From BS750m-G28 sp035527235 (GTDB taxonomy: Archaea; Thermoproteota; Bathyarchaeia; TCS64), in NCBI GenBank assembly GCA_035527235.1, contig DATLAV010000238.1, forward strand, positions 1-6,147: a stretch of 6,147 nt of DNA. The letters run 5' to 3'. Under the pieces are notes generated by a model. The model was not told the origin of the DNA. It ran no database searches and worked only from the letters and a program-made list of their open reading frames with translations. Every line of letters begins with the position of its first letter. Position 1 is the stretch's first letter. A program made the translations under genes and the position numbers. Of this stretch, positions 5,143-6,147 are shown one piece after another.

Positions 5143-6147
5143 TTGATCGAGCTCAGGGGAGTCACCAAGTCCTACGGCGACGTCGAGGCACTGAGGGGCA
5201 TCGATCTGGAGATCGAGAGGGGGGAGCTCCTCACCCTCATGGGTCCCAACGGATCAGGGAAGACCACGATCCTTAGGATACTCGCGGCCCTCGAGGAGCA
5301 GTCGGGCGGCGAATACTACTTCGACGGGACGCTTGTGGACAGGGGAGGCGGGGCCTCTGTGAGGCGGAGGGCCACGATGGTCTTCCAGAGGACAGTCCTG
5401 CTGAGGGGGACCGTGGGGGAGAACGCCGCCTACGGCCTCAACATCGAGGGGCTCGAGCAGGGCGAGGTGGCGCGCCGCCTTGAGGACGCTCTCGACCTCG
5501 TCGGCCTGGATGGCCTCTTAGAGCGGAGGGCGAGGAGCCTCTCGGGGGGTGAGCAGAAGCGCCTCTCGCTAGCGAGGGCCCTCGTCCTCGGGCGGGAGCT
5601 GCTGCTCCTCGATGAGCCGCTTGTCAACCTGGATCCCGCCAGCTCTCAGATCATCAGGGAGGCCCTCCTATGGCTCAACAGAGAGACGGGGACCACCGTG
5701 GTCGTCGCCACCCACAGCCTTGAGGACGCCGAGGCTTTCTCAGGGCGGGTGGTGCTCCTCTCGGAGGGGAGACTTGTGGAGGAGGGGAGGGCGAGCGATC
5801 TAATCGGGGAGCCGTCGGATGAGATGTCCAAGTTCGCTAGATCTGAGAACGTCTTCAGCGGCGTCGCCTCCTCTGTGGAGGGTGTGACCCATGTTGATAT
5901 AGGGGGCGTCGTGGTCAAGACGGCGGAGGTCCACAGGGGGCGGACGACCGTCCAGGTGAGGGCGGAGGACATCATCATCTCCCGCGCCCCCTTCGAGTCG
6001 AGCGCTAGGAACGTCCTCCTGGGGCGAATTATCGGAGTGGAGGAGAGGGGTTCCGTGGTGAGGCTCAGGGTCGACGCAGGTAGGATCTTCACGGTGCAGA
6101 TCACCCGGAGGTCCCTAGATGAGATGGGGCTCAACGTGGGTCAGGAC
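5143..6147 (+). CDS. tupC: Tungstate ABC transporter ATP-binding protein TupC with TOBE domain (3' end cut by window)
   Basis: Partial: 335 residues are visible and the frame is still open at the window edge. The ATPase domain is complete: Walker A GPNGSGKTT (34-42), Q-loop Q82 in VFQRTVLL, signature LSGGEQKRL (133-141), Walker B LLLLDEP (153-159; catalytic E158) and switch H191 in ATHS. After FARSENVFSGV (231-241), a region typical of molybdate/tungstate ATPases, comes a C-terminal TOBE/Mop-like segment from about 286 (SARNVLLGRIIGVEERGSVV). In ModC/WtpC relatives this domain binds the oxyanion and can trans-inhibit transport. It energises TupB from the cytoplasmic side. TTG start, 3 bp after tupB. 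The D-loop reads VNLDP where many relatives have SALD or SNLD, a mild variation. The role is secure; preference for tungstate over molybdate is inferred from TupA. Confidence 0.92.
   Translation, partial: MIELRGVTKSYGDVEALRGIDLEIERGELLTLMGPNGSGKTTILRILAALEEQSGGEYYFDGTLVDRGGGASVRRRATMVFQRTVLLRGTVGENAAYGLNIEGLEQGEVARRLEDALDLVGLDGLLERRARSLSGGEQKRLSLARALVLGRELLLLDEPLVNLDPASSQIIREALLWLNRETGTTVVVATHSLEDAEAFSGRVVLLSEGRLVEEGRASDLIGEPSDEMSKFARSENVFSGVASSVEGVTHVDIGGVVVKTAEVHRGRTTVQVRAEDIIISRAPFESSARNVLLGRIIGVEERGSVVRLRVDAGRIFTVQITRRSLDEMGLNVGQD

Noticed and set aside
5646..6134. 162-residue antisense open frame
   Set aside because: It mirrors the tupC coding frame. Its composition is serine/arginine/threonine-rich low complexity, with no start signals.
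1..6147. Functional link between the two-component pair and tungstate uptake
   Set aside because: The two units are separated by an independent cassette with its own promoter and probable terminator. Only a 13-bp AT-rich word is shared, so it is reported as a weak sequence observation and not as a system.

Overview
The window looks archaeal. Arginine is written mostly as AGG. Ribosome-binding sites are strong GGAGG or GGTGAT types, and several genes start with TTG. The AT-rich gaps carry TATA-box-like promoters at archaeal spacing. The protein families (receiver-only response regulator, CHASE4-like histidine kinase, DUF2178 plus XRE pair, tungstate-type ABC importer) fit an anaerobic or uncultivated archaeon. 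The sequence alone does not fix the lineage. All genes are on the + strand.

Layout. (1) 1-2240 is a two-component pair behind an AT-rich promoter: a receiver-only response regulator (77-451), then a membrane histidine kinase (477-2240) 25 bp downstream, probably one transcript. (2) 2241-2434 is a regulatory gap. It holds two near-identical 18-bp dyads in opposite orientation flanking a TATA box, with a third half-site between them. (3) 2435-3290 is a compact three-gene cassette: a DUF2178-like three-helix membrane protein, a 77-residue XRE-type repressor-like protein, and an unrecognised 90-residue membrane protein overlapping the repressor gene by 8 bp. (4) 3291-3418 holds a T8 tract (probable terminator), a TATA box and an imperfect dyad overlapping the predicted initiation region. 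(5) 3419 to the window end is tupA-tupB-tupC, a tungstate (or molybdate) ABC importer. tupC is cut by the window edge inside its C-terminal TOBE domain.

How the parts work together. The kinase probably senses an extracytoplasmic signal and phosphorylates the receiver protein, which has no output domain and so must act through a partner. The XRE protein very likely represses its own cassette through the TATA-flanking dyads. The Tup proteins would capture oxyanion outside the cell (TupA), carry it through the membrane (TupB) and power transport with ATP (TupC). The TOBE domain of TupC may shut transport off when the oxyanion is plentiful. Nothing in the sequence ties the two-component pair to the transporter except a shared 13-bp AT-rich promoter element.

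No RNA genes, CRISPR arrays, insertion sequences or origins were seen. The least described parts are the promoter and operator of the DUF2178/XRE cassette, the unclear start of its first gene, and its unknown third membrane protein.
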